64,000 nt of DNA. It comes from Streptomyces parvus. Its GTDB lineage: Bacteria > Actinomycetota > Actinomycetes > Streptomycetales > Streptomycetaceae. The notes under the pieces were generated by a model, which was not told the origin of the DNA, searched no databases, and saw only the letters and a list, made by a program, of their open reading frames with translations. This document shows, in pieces, positions 51,819 to 60,941 of the stretch (within the stretch, counting starts at the first letter, position 1; the number at the start of each line of letters is the position of its first letter). Position numbers and translations under genes: made by a program. The stretch is taken from contig NZ_CP135079.1 of NCBI RefSeq assembly GCF_032121415.1, positions 5,456,001 through 5,520,000 on the forward strand, in the 5' to 3' direction.

Positions 51819-52204
51819 TCAGCTCACGTCGAGGATCTTCCCCGCGAGCCGGGTCAGGGTTCGCCGCTCGGCGGCAGTCAGCGCACCGAGAGTCCGGTCC
51901 AGCAGCTGCGGCCCCCGCCCTCTGCCTCCGCCAGTGCGGGTCCCGCGTTCGGGGGCAGCGTCAGCGCGTACGCCCGGCGGTCCCGGGGATGGCGCTCACG
52001 CCGTACGAGACCGGAGTCCTCCAGGCCGTCGATACAACCGACCATCACGCTCCGGTCGACGCGCAACTGCGCGCTCAACTCCTTCTGGGAGCAAGGGCCC
52101 ACGTCGTTCAGCATCTTCAGCGCGAGGTGCTGGGCCAGGGTCAGCCCGTGCGCGGACCGTTCCTCGTCGATCGAGCGGGCCACCATTCTCGTCGCCCGGC
52201 ACAT
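51819..52204 (-). pseudogene. MarR-family regulator with 3' frameshift
   Basis: From ATG 52204 one frame gives LTLAQHLALKMLNDVGPCSQ, QLRVDRSVMVGCIDGLEDSGLVRRE and DRRAYALTLP, a MarR winged HTH. After AEAEGGG it ends early (51878) with unrelated residues. A different frame continues as LLDRTLGALTAAERRTL and TRLAGKILDVS to a stop at 51819-51821. The shift lies in a C/G run near 51908-51922. Either the gene is broken in its dimerisation helix or there is a sequence error. Confidence 0.72.
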
Positions 52205-52734
52205 CGCGATGTCGGGACGCTCCCGCGCCGGCCGGGAGAAGTACCGCTCGCGGTCACCGGCCTCCGGCTCCCCGCGGGGGGAGGCGGTGCGGGAAGGCGG
52301 TGGGGCGGTGGGGCGGTGGGGCGGTCAAGACTGCTCCTCCTGCGGTTTGGGACGGCGAGCCGTCCGGGTGTCGAGATCGTCCGTCCCCAGAACGTTTTCC
52401 AGCCCAGCCCAGGGAGCTCTCGACTTGAGCTGCTTGCTGCTCCCTCCGGGCGCGGCGGAGGGGTGGCTCGTCCCCGGCGAGCCCCGGTCGTCCCTCGACG
52501 GGATCGCCGACTTTCCGCTGCCCGCACCCGATCGGACGGGCCCCCTCGGGCGGCTCCGCCGCGCCGTCGGTGAACAACGACGCTGCCCCGTAGGGCAGTA
52601 CGTCTGACGAACCCCGCTCCGTCGGGCTTGCGCCGAGGCGCCGACCGCCGCTCGGAGCTTGTCATCTGCGGTCTTTGACCGCCATGCCCGTGACCGGGGT
52701 GAGGGGGTGTGTTTGAGCCACCGACCCCTCTGGC
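52205..52734. other. Gene-poor region between marR and iron-siderophore operon
   Basis: About 530 bp with only shadow ORFs. It includes a short tandem repeat GGTGGGGC x3 around 52300-52324. The plus-strand frame around 52430-52600 has some coding character (LLLPPGAAEGWLVPGE), but no start or family is evident; it may be a relic. Confidence 0.4.
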
Positions 52735-52750
52735 TTAGGCTTGCCTAACC
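52735..52750 (+). promoter_or_regulatory. Iron box (DmdR/DtxR type)
   Basis: TTAGGCTTGCCTAACC matches the TTAGGTTAGGCTAACC-type operator used by DmdR1 in Streptomyces. It lies 31 bp before the siderophore-binding protein gene. Confidence 0.85.
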
Positions 52751-52780
52751 TTCATTGCTCGGCCAACCTGAGGACCCTCC

Positions 52781-53833
52781 ATGCTCGGCTTCACCCGCGT
52801 GCGCCGCCACACTCTCGCCGCCACGGCCACCACCGTCGCTCTCGCCGTCGCCCTGGTCGGCTGCTCCTCGGACGGCGACGGCGACACGAAGGACGGGGCG
52901 AAGGACTCGGCGAAGAGCGGCGGCGCCTTCCCCGTCTCGATCAAGAGCTCGCTCGGCACCGCGAAGATCGAGGAGAAGCCCGAACGCATCGTCACCCTCG
53001 GCCAGGGCTCCGCCGAGACCGCGATAGCCCTCGGCGAGACGCCGGTCGGCATCGAGAGCTACCCGTGGGGCAGTGACAAGTCCGGCTACCTGCCGTGGAT
53101 CAACGAAGCGGTCAAGAAGTCCGGCGACAAGCTCCCGAAGCAGTTCACGGGCGGCGAGGAGATCGACTTCGAGGCGATCACCGAGCTGGAGCCGGACGTC
53201 ATCCTCGCCCCCTGGTCGGGCATCACGCAGAAGCAGTACGACGTCCTCAAGGACATCGCCCCCACGGTCGCCTACCCCGACCAGGCGTGGAGCACCGACT
53301 GGGACCAGCAGATCGACATCATCGGCAAGGCGCTCGGCCGCACCGAGGACACGAACGGTCTCAAGACGAAGATCGAGAAGCAGCTCGCCGACGCCGCGGC
53401 CACCCGGCCGAAATACAAGGACGTCACCTTCTCGTACATCTACAACTCCGGCCCCGGCACCCTCGGCGTCTTCAAGCCCGAGGAGCAGCGCGTCAAGATG
53501 GTCTCCTCGCTCGGCCTGAAGGTCGACCCGGTCGTCAACGGCTTCAAGGAGACCCCCGGCACCGACTCGGCCCTCATCGGCCTGGAGAACGCCGAGAAGC
53601 TCAAGGACAGCGACCTCGTCTTCACGTTCTACACGGACGAGAAGAACCGCAAGGAGATCGAGGGCCAGAAGCTGTACGCCGAGATCCCCGCGATCAAGAA
53701 GGGCGCCGTCGTCGCGAGCAACGACAACTCCTTCGTCACCGCCTCCTCGATCATCAACCCGCTGACCGTGCCGTGGACGATCGAGCGCTACCTGCCGCTC
53801 ATCGACAAGGCCGTCAAGACCGCCGGCAAGTAA
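52781..53833 (+). CDS. Iron-siderophore ABC transporter substrate-binding lipoprotein
   Basis: 350 residues. Lipobox LVGCSSD after the signal; FecB/FepB-type periplasmic-binding fold with KPERIVTLGQGSAETAIALGE, ITELEPDVILAP and IINPLTVPWTIERYLPLI. Iron-box control and the two permease genes that follow confirm ferric-siderophore uptake. The ligand is not predictable. Confidence 0.9.
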   Translation: MLGFTRVRRHTLAATATTVALAVALVGCSSDGDGDTKDGAKDSAKSGGAFPVSIKSSLGTAKIEEKPERIVTLGQGSAETAIALGETPVGIESYPWGSDKSGYLPWINEAVKKSGDKLPKQFTGGEEIDFEAITELEPDVILAPWSGITQKQYDVLKDIAPTVAYPDQAWSTDWDQQIDIIGKALGRTEDTNGLKTKIEKQLADAAATRPKYKDVTFSYIYNSGPGTLGVFKPEEQRVKMVSSLGLKVDPVVNGFKETPGTDSALIGLENAEKLKDSDLVFTFYTDEKNRKEIEGQKLYAEIPAIKKGAVVASNDNSFVTASSIINPLTVPWTIERYLPLIDKAVKTAGK

Positions 53834-53883
53834 CCCCGGCCGGGTATCCGGACCGCCGAGCCCCCAAGGCACACTCCACTCCC

Positions 53884-54921
53884 ATGGCAACCACCACGGT
53901 CGCACAGCCGAGCGGCGCGGGTACCTCGCGTACCGGCGCCGCTCGGTCGGCGTTCCTCCTGCTCCTCGGCCTGGCCGCGCTGGCACTCGCGCTCTGCGCC
54001 AGCGTCGTGTTCGGCAGCCGCTCCACGTCGTTCGGCGATGTCCTCGACGTCCTGCGCGGCACCGCCGACCCCACCATCACGACCATCATCGAGAGCCGCT
54101 ACCCCCGCACCGTCCTCGGCGTCCTCGCCGGGGTCTGCCTCGCGGTCGCGGGCACCCTCATGCAGGGCGTCTCGCGCAACCCGCTGGCCGAACCGGGCCT
54201 CCTCGGGATCAACGCCGGCGCCTCCGCGAGCATCGTCGCCGCGACCGCCTGGTTCGGGGCCGCCGGCGCCACCGACACCATGTGGTGGGCGCTGCCCGGA
54301 GCGCTGATCGCGGGCGTCCTCGTCCATGTCATCGGCTCCGCCGGTACGGGAGCGAGCGTGGTGCGCCTGGTGCTCGCCGGCGCGGTGCTCACCGCCGTCC
54401 TGATGGCGTTCATCCAGGCGGTGACCCTCAGCAAACCGCAGGTCTTCGACAGCTACCGCTACTGGGTCGTCGGAGCGCTGGGCGGCCGGGACTTCGACGT
54501 CTTCTGGTCCGTCCTGCCGTTCGCCGCCGTCGGCTTCCTGATCGCCCTCGCCCTCGGCCCCGGCCTCAACGCCCTGGCCCTCGGCGACGCGACCGCCGTC
54601 GCCCTCGGCTCGCACCCCGGGCGCACGAGGGGCGGGGGACTGGTCGCGGCCACCCTGCTCAGCGCCGCCGCGACCGCCGCCGTCGGCCCGATCGCCTTCG
54701 TCGGCCTCGCCGTCCCGCACGTCGTACGGGCCCTTGCCGGCGTCGACTTCCGCGCCCAGATCCTCTTCTCCGCCCTGATGGGCCCCACCCTCCTGCTCCT
54801 CGCGGACGTGGTGGGCCGGGTCGTCATGCGGCCCACCGAACTCATGGTCGGCGTCGTCACCGCCTTCATCGGCGCACCCGCGCTGCTCATCGCCGTACGC
54901 AGGATGCGGGGCACCTCATGA
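53884..54921 (+). CDS. FecCD-family siderophore ABC permease (first)
   Basis: 345 residues, about nine to ten membrane helices. FecCD signatures are RYPRTVLGVLAGVCLAVAGTLMQGV with RNPLAEPGLLGINAGAS, and GPIAFVGLAVPHVVRAL near the C-terminus. It lies 50 bp after the binding-protein gene and overlaps the second permease (ATGA). Confidence 0.9.
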   Translation: MATTTVAQPSGAGTSRTGAARSAFLLLLGLAALALALCASVVFGSRSTSFGDVLDVLRGTADPTITTIIESRYPRTVLGVLAGVCLAVAGTLMQGVSRNPLAEPGLLGINAGASASIVAATAWFGAAGATDTMWWALPGALIAGVLVHVIGSAGTGASVVRLVLAGAVLTAVLMAFIQAVTLSKPQVFDSYRYWVVGALGGRDFDVFWSVLPFAAVGFLIALALGPGLNALALGDATAVALGSHPGRTRGGGLVAATLLSAAATAAVGPIAFVGLAVPHVVRALAGVDFRAQILFSALMGPTLLLLADVVGRVVMRPTELMVGVVTAFIGAPALLIAVRRMRGTS

Positions 54922-55985
54922 CCGTCACCGACCGCACCGCCCCCGTCCGCAAGGCGCCCCGGGGCTATCTGACCGTCGGCAGCACCGTCGCGATACCCCT
55001 GCGCCGGGCGTCCGTGTTCGCGGGCGCCGGGCTCTTCGTCCTCCTCCTGGCGGCCGGCGTCGCGACGCTGGCCTGGGGACGCCTCGGCATCGACCTCGCC
55101 GACCTGCCCGCCGCCCTCGTCGGGGACGCCGAGGGCAAGGACCGGTTCGTCTTCAACCGCCTGCGCGGGCCCCGTCTCACCGTCGCCATCGGCGTGGGCG
55201 CGGCGCTCGGCCTGTCCGGCGCGCTGTTCCAGTCCGTCACCCGCAACCCGCTCGGCAGCCCGGACGTCATCGGCCTCTCCGCCGGGGCCGGTGCGGGCGC
55301 CGCGTTCTGCGCGCTGATGTTCCCCGACACGGTTCCGGTCCCCGTCGGCGCGCTCATCGGCGCCATCCTCGCGATGGCCCTCGTCTACGTCTCCACCGGC
55401 ACCGGTTTCCGCAACCCCGCCCGGCTCGTCATCGCGGGCATCGGGGTCGCCGCGATGGGCGCGGCCGTCACCCAGTACGTCGTCTACGCCCTGGAACGCG
55501 ACAAGGCGTCCGTCCTCACCGCGTACGTCAACGGCAGCCTGACCGCGCGCTCCTGGACCGACGCCACGACCGTCTGGCTGGTCCTTGCCGCCGCCGCCCC
55601 GCTGGCCGCGCTGATCTCGCGGCGGCTCGACATCGGCGAAATGGGTGACGACATCGCCGAGGGGCTCGGCTCCGAGCCGAAGAAGGCCAAGACCCTCGCC
55701 GTGCTCCTCGCCATCGCCCTCTCGGCCGCCGCGGTCAGCGTCTCCGGACCCATCGCCTTCATCGCCCTGACCGCCCCCCAGATCGCCCGGCGCCTCACCC
55801 GCGGCTCCGGCCCGCACCTGCTGCTCTCCGCCCTCACCGGCGGCCTGCTGCTGGTTCTCGCGGACCTCTGCTCCCAGCAACTGCCGCTCTTCGACGACCT
55901 GCCGGTGGGGATCTACACGATGGCGATCGGCGGCGTGTACCTGGGCTGTCTGCTGGTAGGGGAGTGGCGCAAGGGCGTGCTCTGA
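54918..55985 (+). CDS. FecCD-family siderophore ABC permease (second)
   Basis: 355 residues; membrane helices and FecCD signatures RGPRLTVAIGVGAALGLSGALFQ, RNPLGSPDVIGLSAGAG and GPIAFIALTAPQIARRL. It forms a heterodimer with the first permease. No ATPase gene follows; the next gene is on the opposite strand, so the complex must borrow an ATPase encoded elsewhere. Confidence 0.9.
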   Translation: MTVTDRTAPVRKAPRGYLTVGSTVAIPLRRASVFAGAGLFVLLLAAGVATLAWGRLGIDLADLPAALVGDAEGKDRFVFNRLRGPRLTVAIGVGAALGLSGALFQSVTRNPLGSPDVIGLSAGAGAGAAFCALMFPDTVPVPVGALIGAILAMALVYVSTGTGFRNPARLVIAGIGVAAMGAAVTQYVVYALERDKASVLTAYVNGSLTARSWTDATTVWLVLAAAAPLAALISRRLDIGEMGDDIAEGLGSEPKKAKTLAVLLAIALSAAAVSVSGPIAFIALTAPQIARRLTRGSGPHLLLSALTGGLLLVLADLCSQQLPLFDDLPVGIYTMAIGGVYLGCLLVGEWRKGVL

Positions 55986-56023
55986 GGGCCCCGCCCACCC
56001 CACCCCGGCCCGCGCCTTCGCCG

Positions 56024-56476
56024 TCAGACGTCGAGCGCCGTGCCGTAGAGCCGGTCCACCGTCAGCCGGATGACCACCCGGCGCTCGGCGACCAACTCCT
56101 CGAAGAACGCGGCTTCGTCCTCGGGACTCCCGCCCTCCGGGATCATCCCGAGCAGTTCCCGCCCGACCGCGTCCCCGGGCTCCGTGGTGCTTCCGGAGAC
56201 CTCGGCCTCGCCCTCGGCGACGGCGAACGACCACACGTCGCCACCCGGCACATGCAGCGCCGCACGGGGATCGCGCCGCAGGTGCTTGGTCTTGACCCGG
56301 TCGGCCGTCGTCGAGAACCGTACGATGCGTGCCTCGGGGTCCCAGCTGTAGACCATGGTCGTCAGATGGGGGTGGCCGCTGCGCTTGTTCGTGGCGAGCG
56401 TGCCGAACTGCTGCCGGCCGAGGAGGCCCGAGAGGGCTTCGTCGGACAGGGCGCGAGGTCCTGGGCGTTGGGTCAT
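56024..56476 (-). CDS. PPOX-class F420-dependent enzyme (pyridoxamine oxidase-like fold)
   Basis: 150 residues from ATG 56476. Split-barrel flavin/deazaflavin fold: FGTLATNKRSGHPHLTTMVYSWD, then RIVRFSTTADRVKTKHLRRDPRAALHV. The TTADRVKTKHLRRDPR block is typical of F420-binding members in actinobacteria. The substrate is unknown. Confidence 0.85.
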   Translation of the reverse strand: MTQRPGPRALSDEALSGLLGRQQFGTLATNKRSGHPHLTTMVYSWDPEARIVRFSTTADRVKTKHLRRDPRAALHVPGGDVWSFAVAEGEAEVSGSTTEPGDAVGRELLGMIPEGGSPEDEAAFFEELVAERRVVIRLTVDRLYGTALDV

Positions 56477-56580
56477 GAAGGGGTCAACCTCCGTGGCCGC
56501 GCGGTAATTTCCGGTGCCCCTCGGCCGACCGGAGCAGTGGCGACTGGTCACGTACAGGTTCGTCGACCATACTGCCCGCC

Positions 56581-57132
56581 GTGGAGCAGAGCATAGATTC
56601 GAACAAGAAGCCCGAGTTCGCCGCAGGCACCGACCCGGCGTTCATCCCCCTGCCCGGACTGGCGGCGCCCGCCGGAACCCGCGAGCCTGAACCGGAAGCG
56701 GAGTCGCAGGCCGGTCCGGAGGCGGCGGAGTTCCGCGACGACGAGGCCGAACCGGCGGCCGCGGAGGGCGACGCCGACCGGGAACCGGAAGCGGCGGACG
56801 GAGCAGCGGCGGTCGACGGCGATGCCGAGGCTCAGGCCGATGCCGAGGACCGGGACGGCCCCGTTTTCGAGGTCAGCGACCGGCGCGGTTCGATCCGGGT
56901 GGCCCGGGAAGGCGTCCGGTTCCGGCTGGACGACCAAGAGGCCGAGTTCGGTTGGGACGAGATCGGCGCGGTGGAGACCACCCCGGCCCGGTTCGGCCGG
57001 AGGTTCACGGTGACCGTCCACCTGTCGAGCCGCCGCTGGTTCAACGCCGAGGTCGAGGCGGCCAGCCGCAGCGAGCTCAAGAGCTGGCCGGCCGAGCTGG
57101 ACAAGGCCCTGGACGCCTACTTCGAGGAGTGA
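56581..57132 (+). CDS. Conserved hypothetical protein with acidic disordered N-terminus
   Basis: 183 residues starting GTG. Residues 1-95 are Ala/Glu/Asp/Pro-rich and disordered. The C-terminal 85 are a compact beta-rich domain (FEVSDRRGSIRVAREGVRFRLDD, FGWDEIGAVETTPARFG, FTVTVHLSSRRWFNAEVEAAS) resembling a PH-like fold. The rest gives no function. Confidence 0.75.
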   Translation: MEQSIDSNKKPEFAAGTDPAFIPLPGLAAPAGTREPEPEAESQAGPEAAEFRDDEAEPAAAEGDADREPEAADGAAAVDGDAEAQADAEDRDGPVFEVSDRRGSIRVAREGVRFRLDDQEAEFGWDEIGAVETTPARFGRRFTVTVHLSSRRWFNAEVEAASRSELKSWPAELDKALDAYFEE

Positions 57133-57247
57133 CGCCCCCTCGGGCCGGGGCGGTCGAGCGCGGGACATCCCCCAGGGGGTGTCCCATCGACCGGGCGGGC
57201 CGGGCGGCGCTCCTGCCGTGCCGCTCGCGCCGCCCCGTGCAGTCCCG

Positions 57248-57916
57248 TCACGGCTTCTCGCGTCCGCGGTCCCGGATCCGCATCGTGACGTAGCCGGCCA
57301 GGGCGACGACGGCCAGGCCCAGGACCGCCTTGGACACGACGCCGACGTACGCCCCGACGACGTCCCACTGGTCGCCGAGCCAGTATCCGGCCATCACGAG
57401 CACCGTGTTCCACACCAGGCTGCCGGCGGTCGTCAGCGCGACGAACACCGGCAGCGGCATGCGCTCCACACCCGCGGGCACCGAGATCAGGCTCCGGAAC
57501 ACCGGCACCATCCGGCCCAGCAGCACCGCCTTCGTGCCGTGCCGCGCGAACCACGCCTCGGTCCGCACCAGGTCGGAGGCCTTGACCAGCGGCAGCTTCG
57601 CCCACCAGGCGTGCATCCGCTCCCGGCCGAACACAGCGCCGACGCCGTACAGGACCACCGCACCCACGACCGAGCCCAGCGTCGTCCAGAACAGCGCCGA
57701 GGCGATGCTGAGCACGCCCTGCGAGGCGGCGAACCCGGTCAGCGGCAGGATGACCTCGCTCGGCAGCGGCGGGAACACGTTCTCCAGCGCGATGGCCGCA
57801 CCCGCGCCGGGCCCGCCGAACGTCTCGACCAGACCGGCGGCCCAGCCGGCGATTCCCCCCTGCGGCTCCGAGGCCGCCGACAGCCGGTGGGCCGCAGCGT
57901 CCAGGGTCAGGTGCAT
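57248..57916 (-). CDS. DedA-family membrane protein
   Basis: 222 residues. DedA/SNARE-associated core: ENVFPPLPSEVILPLTGFAA, then GSVVGAVVLYGVGAVFGRE, then WFARHGTKAVLLGRMVPVFRSLISVPAG. The conserved FxRxxPxxR-type GRMVPVFRS motif is present. The family flips undecaprenyl phosphate or phospholipids across the membrane. Confidence 0.88.
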   Translation of the reverse strand: MHLTLDAAAHRLSAASEPQGGIAGWAAGLVETFGGPGAGAAIALENVFPPLPSEVILPLTGFAASQGVLSIASALFWTTLGSVVGAVVLYGVGAVFGRERMHAWWAKLPLVKASDLVRTEAWFARHGTKAVLLGRMVPVFRSLISVPAGVERMPLPVFVALTTAGSLVWNTVLVMAGYWLGDQWDVVGAYVGVVSKAVLGLAVVALAGYVTMRIRDRGREKP

Positions 57917-57942
57917 GCCTCCATGGTCTCGCAGCCCCCGCC

Positions 57943-58830
57943 TCAGGCCCCGTCGAGAACCACCGAGCGGCTCAGATGGCGCGGCAGATCGGGGTCGAGC
58001 CCCCGGGCAGCCGCCCGGGCGAGGGCGAGGCGTTGGACGCGTACGAGATCGGCCAGGGGGTCGAGGGAGCCGTTCACCCACTGGGCGCCCGTGGCGCGCA
58101 CCTGCTCCGGCAGGCCCTCGGGTGCCTCGCCGAACATCCAGGTCGTGGTGCCGGTGGTGGAGATGCTGATGGGGCCGTGGCGGTACTCCATCGCGGGATA
58201 CGACTCCGTCCAGGACAACGACGCCTCCTTCATCTTCAGCGCCGCCTCGTGGGCCAGACCCACCGTCCACCCCCGGCCGAGGAAGGAGAACTGGGTGCTC
58301 CGCAGAAGCTCGTCGGCGAGCGGCTCGGCGAGGGCCGCCTCGGCGTCCGCGACGACGGCGTCGGAGTGCAGCCCGAGGTGGGCCCGCAGCAGGGTGAGAG
58401 CGGTCGTGGCGAAGCGGGTCTGGACGACGGACCGTTCGTCGGCGAAGTCCAGGACGACGAGATCGTCGGCCGCCGCCCTGACCGGGGTCCGCGGATCCGC
58501 CGTCACCGCCACCGTGGGGGTGGTGCCGCGCAGCCGGTTCAGCAGCTCCAGCACCTCGGTCGTGGTCCCCGAACGGGTCAGTGCGACGACCCGGTCGTAG
58601 CCGCGACCGAAGGGGAACTCGGAGGCGGCGAAGGCGTCCGACTCGCCCTGTCCGGAGCCCTCGCGGAGCCCGGCGTAGGCCTGTGCGATGTAGAAGGAGG
58701 TGCCGCAGCCCACGACCGCGACGCGCTCGCCCGCGACGGGCAGGGCGACGGCCTCGGGGCCCCCGGCCAGGGCGGCTGCGCGCCGCCAGCAGGCGGGCTG
58801 ACTGGCTGTCTCGGTCTCGGCATACGACAC
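57943..58830 (-). CDS. SIS-domain sugar isomerase/deaminase-like protein
   Basis: 295 residues with two SIS domains: VAVVGCGTSFYIAQAYAGL, ALTRSGTTTEVLELL, then FSFLGRGWTVGLAHEAALKMKEAS and AMEYRHGPIS. The layout is AgaS/GlmS-isomerase-like, so the substrate is probably an amino sugar phosphate. It is divergent from a DeoR regulator with an inverted repeat between them. Confidence 0.85.
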   Translation of the reverse strand: MSYAETETASQPACWRRAAALAGGPEAVALPVAGERVAVVGCGTSFYIAQAYAGLREGSGQGESDAFAASEFPFGRGYDRVVALTRSGTTTEVLELLNRLRGTTPTVAVTADPRTPVRAAADDLVVLDFADERSVVQTRFATTALTLLRAHLGLHSDAVVADAEAALAEPLADELLRSTQFSFLGRGWTVGLAHEAALKMKEASLSWTESYPAMEYRHGPISISTTGTTTWMFGEAPEGLPEQVRATGAQWVNGSLDPLADLVRVQRLALARAAARGLDPDLPRHLSRSVVLDGA

Positions 58831-58903
58831 GTCTGCACTCCACGGGAACGAGGTGGACCACGGGAACGGGGTTGAGCGGGGTCGATCACCCCGCGTGTAG
58901 AAT

Positions 58904-58950
58904 TCTGCACGTTACATGCGGTTATCGAGCAAAAACAAGCAACGTGCAGA
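58904..58950. promoter_or_regulatory. Inverted repeat in SIS/DeoR divergent promoter
   Basis: TCTGCACGTT (58904-58913) and AACGTGCAGA (58941-58950) are exact reverse complements, 27 bp apart. The spacer contains A-rich GCAAAAACAAGC. Probably the DeoR operator controlling both directions. Confidence 0.7.
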
Positions 58951-59059
58951 TGGGGGGAGGGCTCCCCGCGGGCCCTGTGCGACGCTTGCGGCGGTCCGGC
59001 CCCCGGCGACCGCGTTCCCGCGAAACGCGGTGCCCGCGCCGGACGGTGAGGAGACGCTC

Positions 59060-59857
59060 TTGTCCAGGGACGCCCGGTGGGACGCGCTGCTGGAACTGGT
59101 CGGCAAGCACGGCAGGGTGGACGTCGAGGAGGCGGCGGTGGCGCTCGACGTCTCGGCCGCCACCATCCGTCGCGACCTGGACCAGCTGGCCGAGCAGCAC
59201 CTGCTCACCCGCACCAGGGGCGGCGCGGTCGCGCACGGGGTCTCCTACGAACTGGCGCTCCGCTACAAGACGGGCCGCCACGCGCCGGAGAAGCAGGCCA
59301 TCGGGCGCGCGGTGTCCGGCCTCGTGGCCGTCGGCGAGGTCGTCGGCCTGACCGGCGGGACGACCGTGACCGAGGTGGCCAGAGCGCTGGCGGTACGCCC
59401 GGACATCGTGGGCGAGACGGCGGTGGCGGGCGGTCAGCCGACGCTGACCGTGGTGACCAACGCCCTCAACATCGCGAGCGAGCTGGCGATCCGCCCGCAG
59501 ATCAAGATGGTCGTGACGGGCGGCGTCGCGAGGCCTCAGTCGTACGAGCTGACAGGCCCACTCGCCGTCGGCGTGATGAACGAGATCACGCTGGACGTCG
59601 CCGTCCTCGGGGTGAACGCCATCGACATCGAACGCGGCGCGTACGTCCACCACGAGGGCGAGGCCAGCGTCAACCGGCTGCTCGCGGAACGGGCCCAGCG
59701 GGTGGTGGTGGCGGCCGACTCGTCGAAGATCGGCAAACGCGCCTTCGCCCGCGTCTGCGACCTGGGCCTCGTCGACGTCCTGGTCACCGACTCCCGCATC
59801 GGGGCGGAGGCGAGGGAGCGGTTCGGCGAGGCGGGGGTCCAGGTCATCGCGGTCTGA
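59060..59857 (+). CDS. DeoR/GlpR-family transcriptional regulator
   Basis: 265 residues if started at TTG 59060 (GAGGAG six bases upstream). An in-frame start at 58916 lies inside the operator repeat and adds an unstructured leader. HTH_DeoR: RWDALLELVGKHGRVDVEEAAVALDVSAATIRRDLDQL (in parts); DeoR_C sensor: GLTGGTTVTEVARAL, TNALNIASELA, GVNAIDIERGAYVHHE, VVAADSSKIGKRAFARV. It likely senses a sugar phosphate. Confidence 0.85.
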   Translation: MSRDARWDALLELVGKHGRVDVEEAAVALDVSAATIRRDLDQLAEQHLLTRTRGGAVAHGVSYELALRYKTGRHAPEKQAIGRAVSGLVAVGEVVGLTGGTTVTEVARALAVRPDIVGETAVAGGQPTLTVVTNALNIASELAIRPQIKMVVTGGVARPQSYELTGPLAVGVMNEITLDVAVLGVNAIDIERGAYVHHEGEASVNRLLAERAQRVVVAADSSKIGKRAFARVCDLGLVDVLVTDSRIGAEARERFGEAGVQVIAV

Positions 59858-60023
59858 CGGGTCGGGCCGTCGTGAACCGGTGCCCACCGGGTATCGGATG
59901 CGACACGGAGGCGGACTTCGCCGTGTCGCTGGTACGCCGAACGGGTGAGGGGCGAGAGGATTGCCCGATGAACAGTGAGTGCAGCCGGTGCCCATCCGAC
60001 CGGCTCGACGACGGGGTGAACCG

Positions 60024-60428
60024 GTGAGCAGGTACGACAGGTATGACAGATACGACGCCACCGACGAACAGTGGGAGGGGCTCGCCCAGGTCGTACCCCT
60101 GCGCGGCCGTGACGAGTGGCCGTCCCGGATCGACCACCGCACCGTCCCCGACGAGCGCGCCGCCGAACAGCGCCGCCTCGTCGTCCTGCGGGTCCAGGTC
60201 TTCGCGGACGCCCGCGAGGTCGCCGAGTATCTCGTCGCCCAGGTTCCGGTGCTGCTCGACCTGACGGCGGCGGAAACGGACGTGGCGAAGCGGATCCTCG
60301 ACTTCAGCAGCGGTGTGGTCTTCGGCCTCGGCAGCGGAATGCACCGCGTCGACCGCAACGTCTTCCTGCTCGCACCGGTCGGCATGGAGGTCGAGGGGGT
60401 CACGCCCGCGGGCCTCGCCCAGTCGTAG
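60024..60428 (+). CDS. SepF-like cell-division protein
   Basis: 134 residues starting GTG. N-terminal Arg/Tyr/Asp repeat (RYDRYDRYDATDEQW), then the SepF domain: LVVLRVQVFADAREVAEYLVAQVPVLLDL, RILDFSSGVVFGLGSGMHRVDRNVFLLAP. Streptomyces carry SepF plus SepF-like paralogues (SflA, SflB). No ylm/fts genes are nearby, so this is likely one of the paralogues rather than the main SepF. Confidence 0.82.
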   Translation: MSRYDRYDRYDATDEQWEGLAQVVPLRGRDEWPSRIDHRTVPDERAAEQRRLVVLRVQVFADAREVAEYLVAQVPVLLDLTAAETDVAKRILDFSSGVVFGLGSGMHRVDRNVFLLAPVGMEVEGVTPAGLAQS

Positions 60429-60576
60429 GAAGCGGCAGTCGGGACGGCGGCCGGGCGGCGGCGGCCGGTTTCGGACCGCCGCTCGGTCGCGTCCTTCGCG
60501 GGGAGGGCGGACGTGCCGGGAGCGTGCCGCGAACGTGCGGGAGGCACTGTCGGTGGCCGGTGGTAGACCTGGTGCT

Positions 60577-60936
60577 GTGACGGACATCGATGTGGCAGAA
60601 CTCCAGCGCCGGCTGGCCGCGTTCGCGGCGGCGCGGGACTGGGGGCAGTACCACACCCCGAAGAACCTGGCGGCCGCGCTCAGCGTCGAGGCCTCCGAAC
60701 TGCTGGAGATCTTCCAGTGGCTGACGCCCGATCAGTCGGCCGGGATCATGGAGGACCCCGAATCCGCCCACCGGGTCGCCGACGAGGTGGCGGACGTGCT
60801 CGCCTATCTCCTGCAGTTCTGCGAGGTGGTGGGCATCGACCCGACGGCGGCGCTGGTGGCCAAGTTGGAGCGGAACGAGAAGCGCTTCCCGCTTCCGAGC
60901 GCCGCCGAACCCCCCGATCGTCACTCTTCGGAGTGA
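60577..60936 (+). CDS. MazG-like nucleotide pyrophosphohydrolase
   Basis: 119 residues from GTG 60577. All-alpha NTP pyrophosphohydrolase motif: LAAALSVEASELLEIFQWL (ExxE) and VADEVADVLAYLLQFCEVVGID (ExxD). The family hydrolyses noncanonical or excess dNTPs (dCTPase/iMazG-like). A UUCG-loop hairpin overlaps the stop codon. Confidence 0.87.
   Translation: MTDIDVAELQRRLAAFAAARDWGQYHTPKNLAAALSVEASELLEIFQWLTPDQSAGIMEDPESAHRVADEVADVLAYLLQFCEVVGIDPTAALVAKLERNEKRFPLPSAAEPPDRHSSE
60921..60936 (+). terminator. Short UUCG-loop hairpin at the mazG-like stop
   Basis: TCACTC-TTCG-GAGTGA: a six-base stem with a stable TTCG tetraloop. It overlaps the last codons of the gene. Confidence 0.5.
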
Positions 60937-60941
60937 TCGAG

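Noticed and set aside
52300..52324. GGTGGGGC triplication as a functional repeat
   Set aside because: Too short and of simple composition; likely local slippage.
52209..52607. Plus-strand ORF between marR and the iron box
   Set aside because: Low-complexity N-terminus and no domain; coding bias only in its last third.
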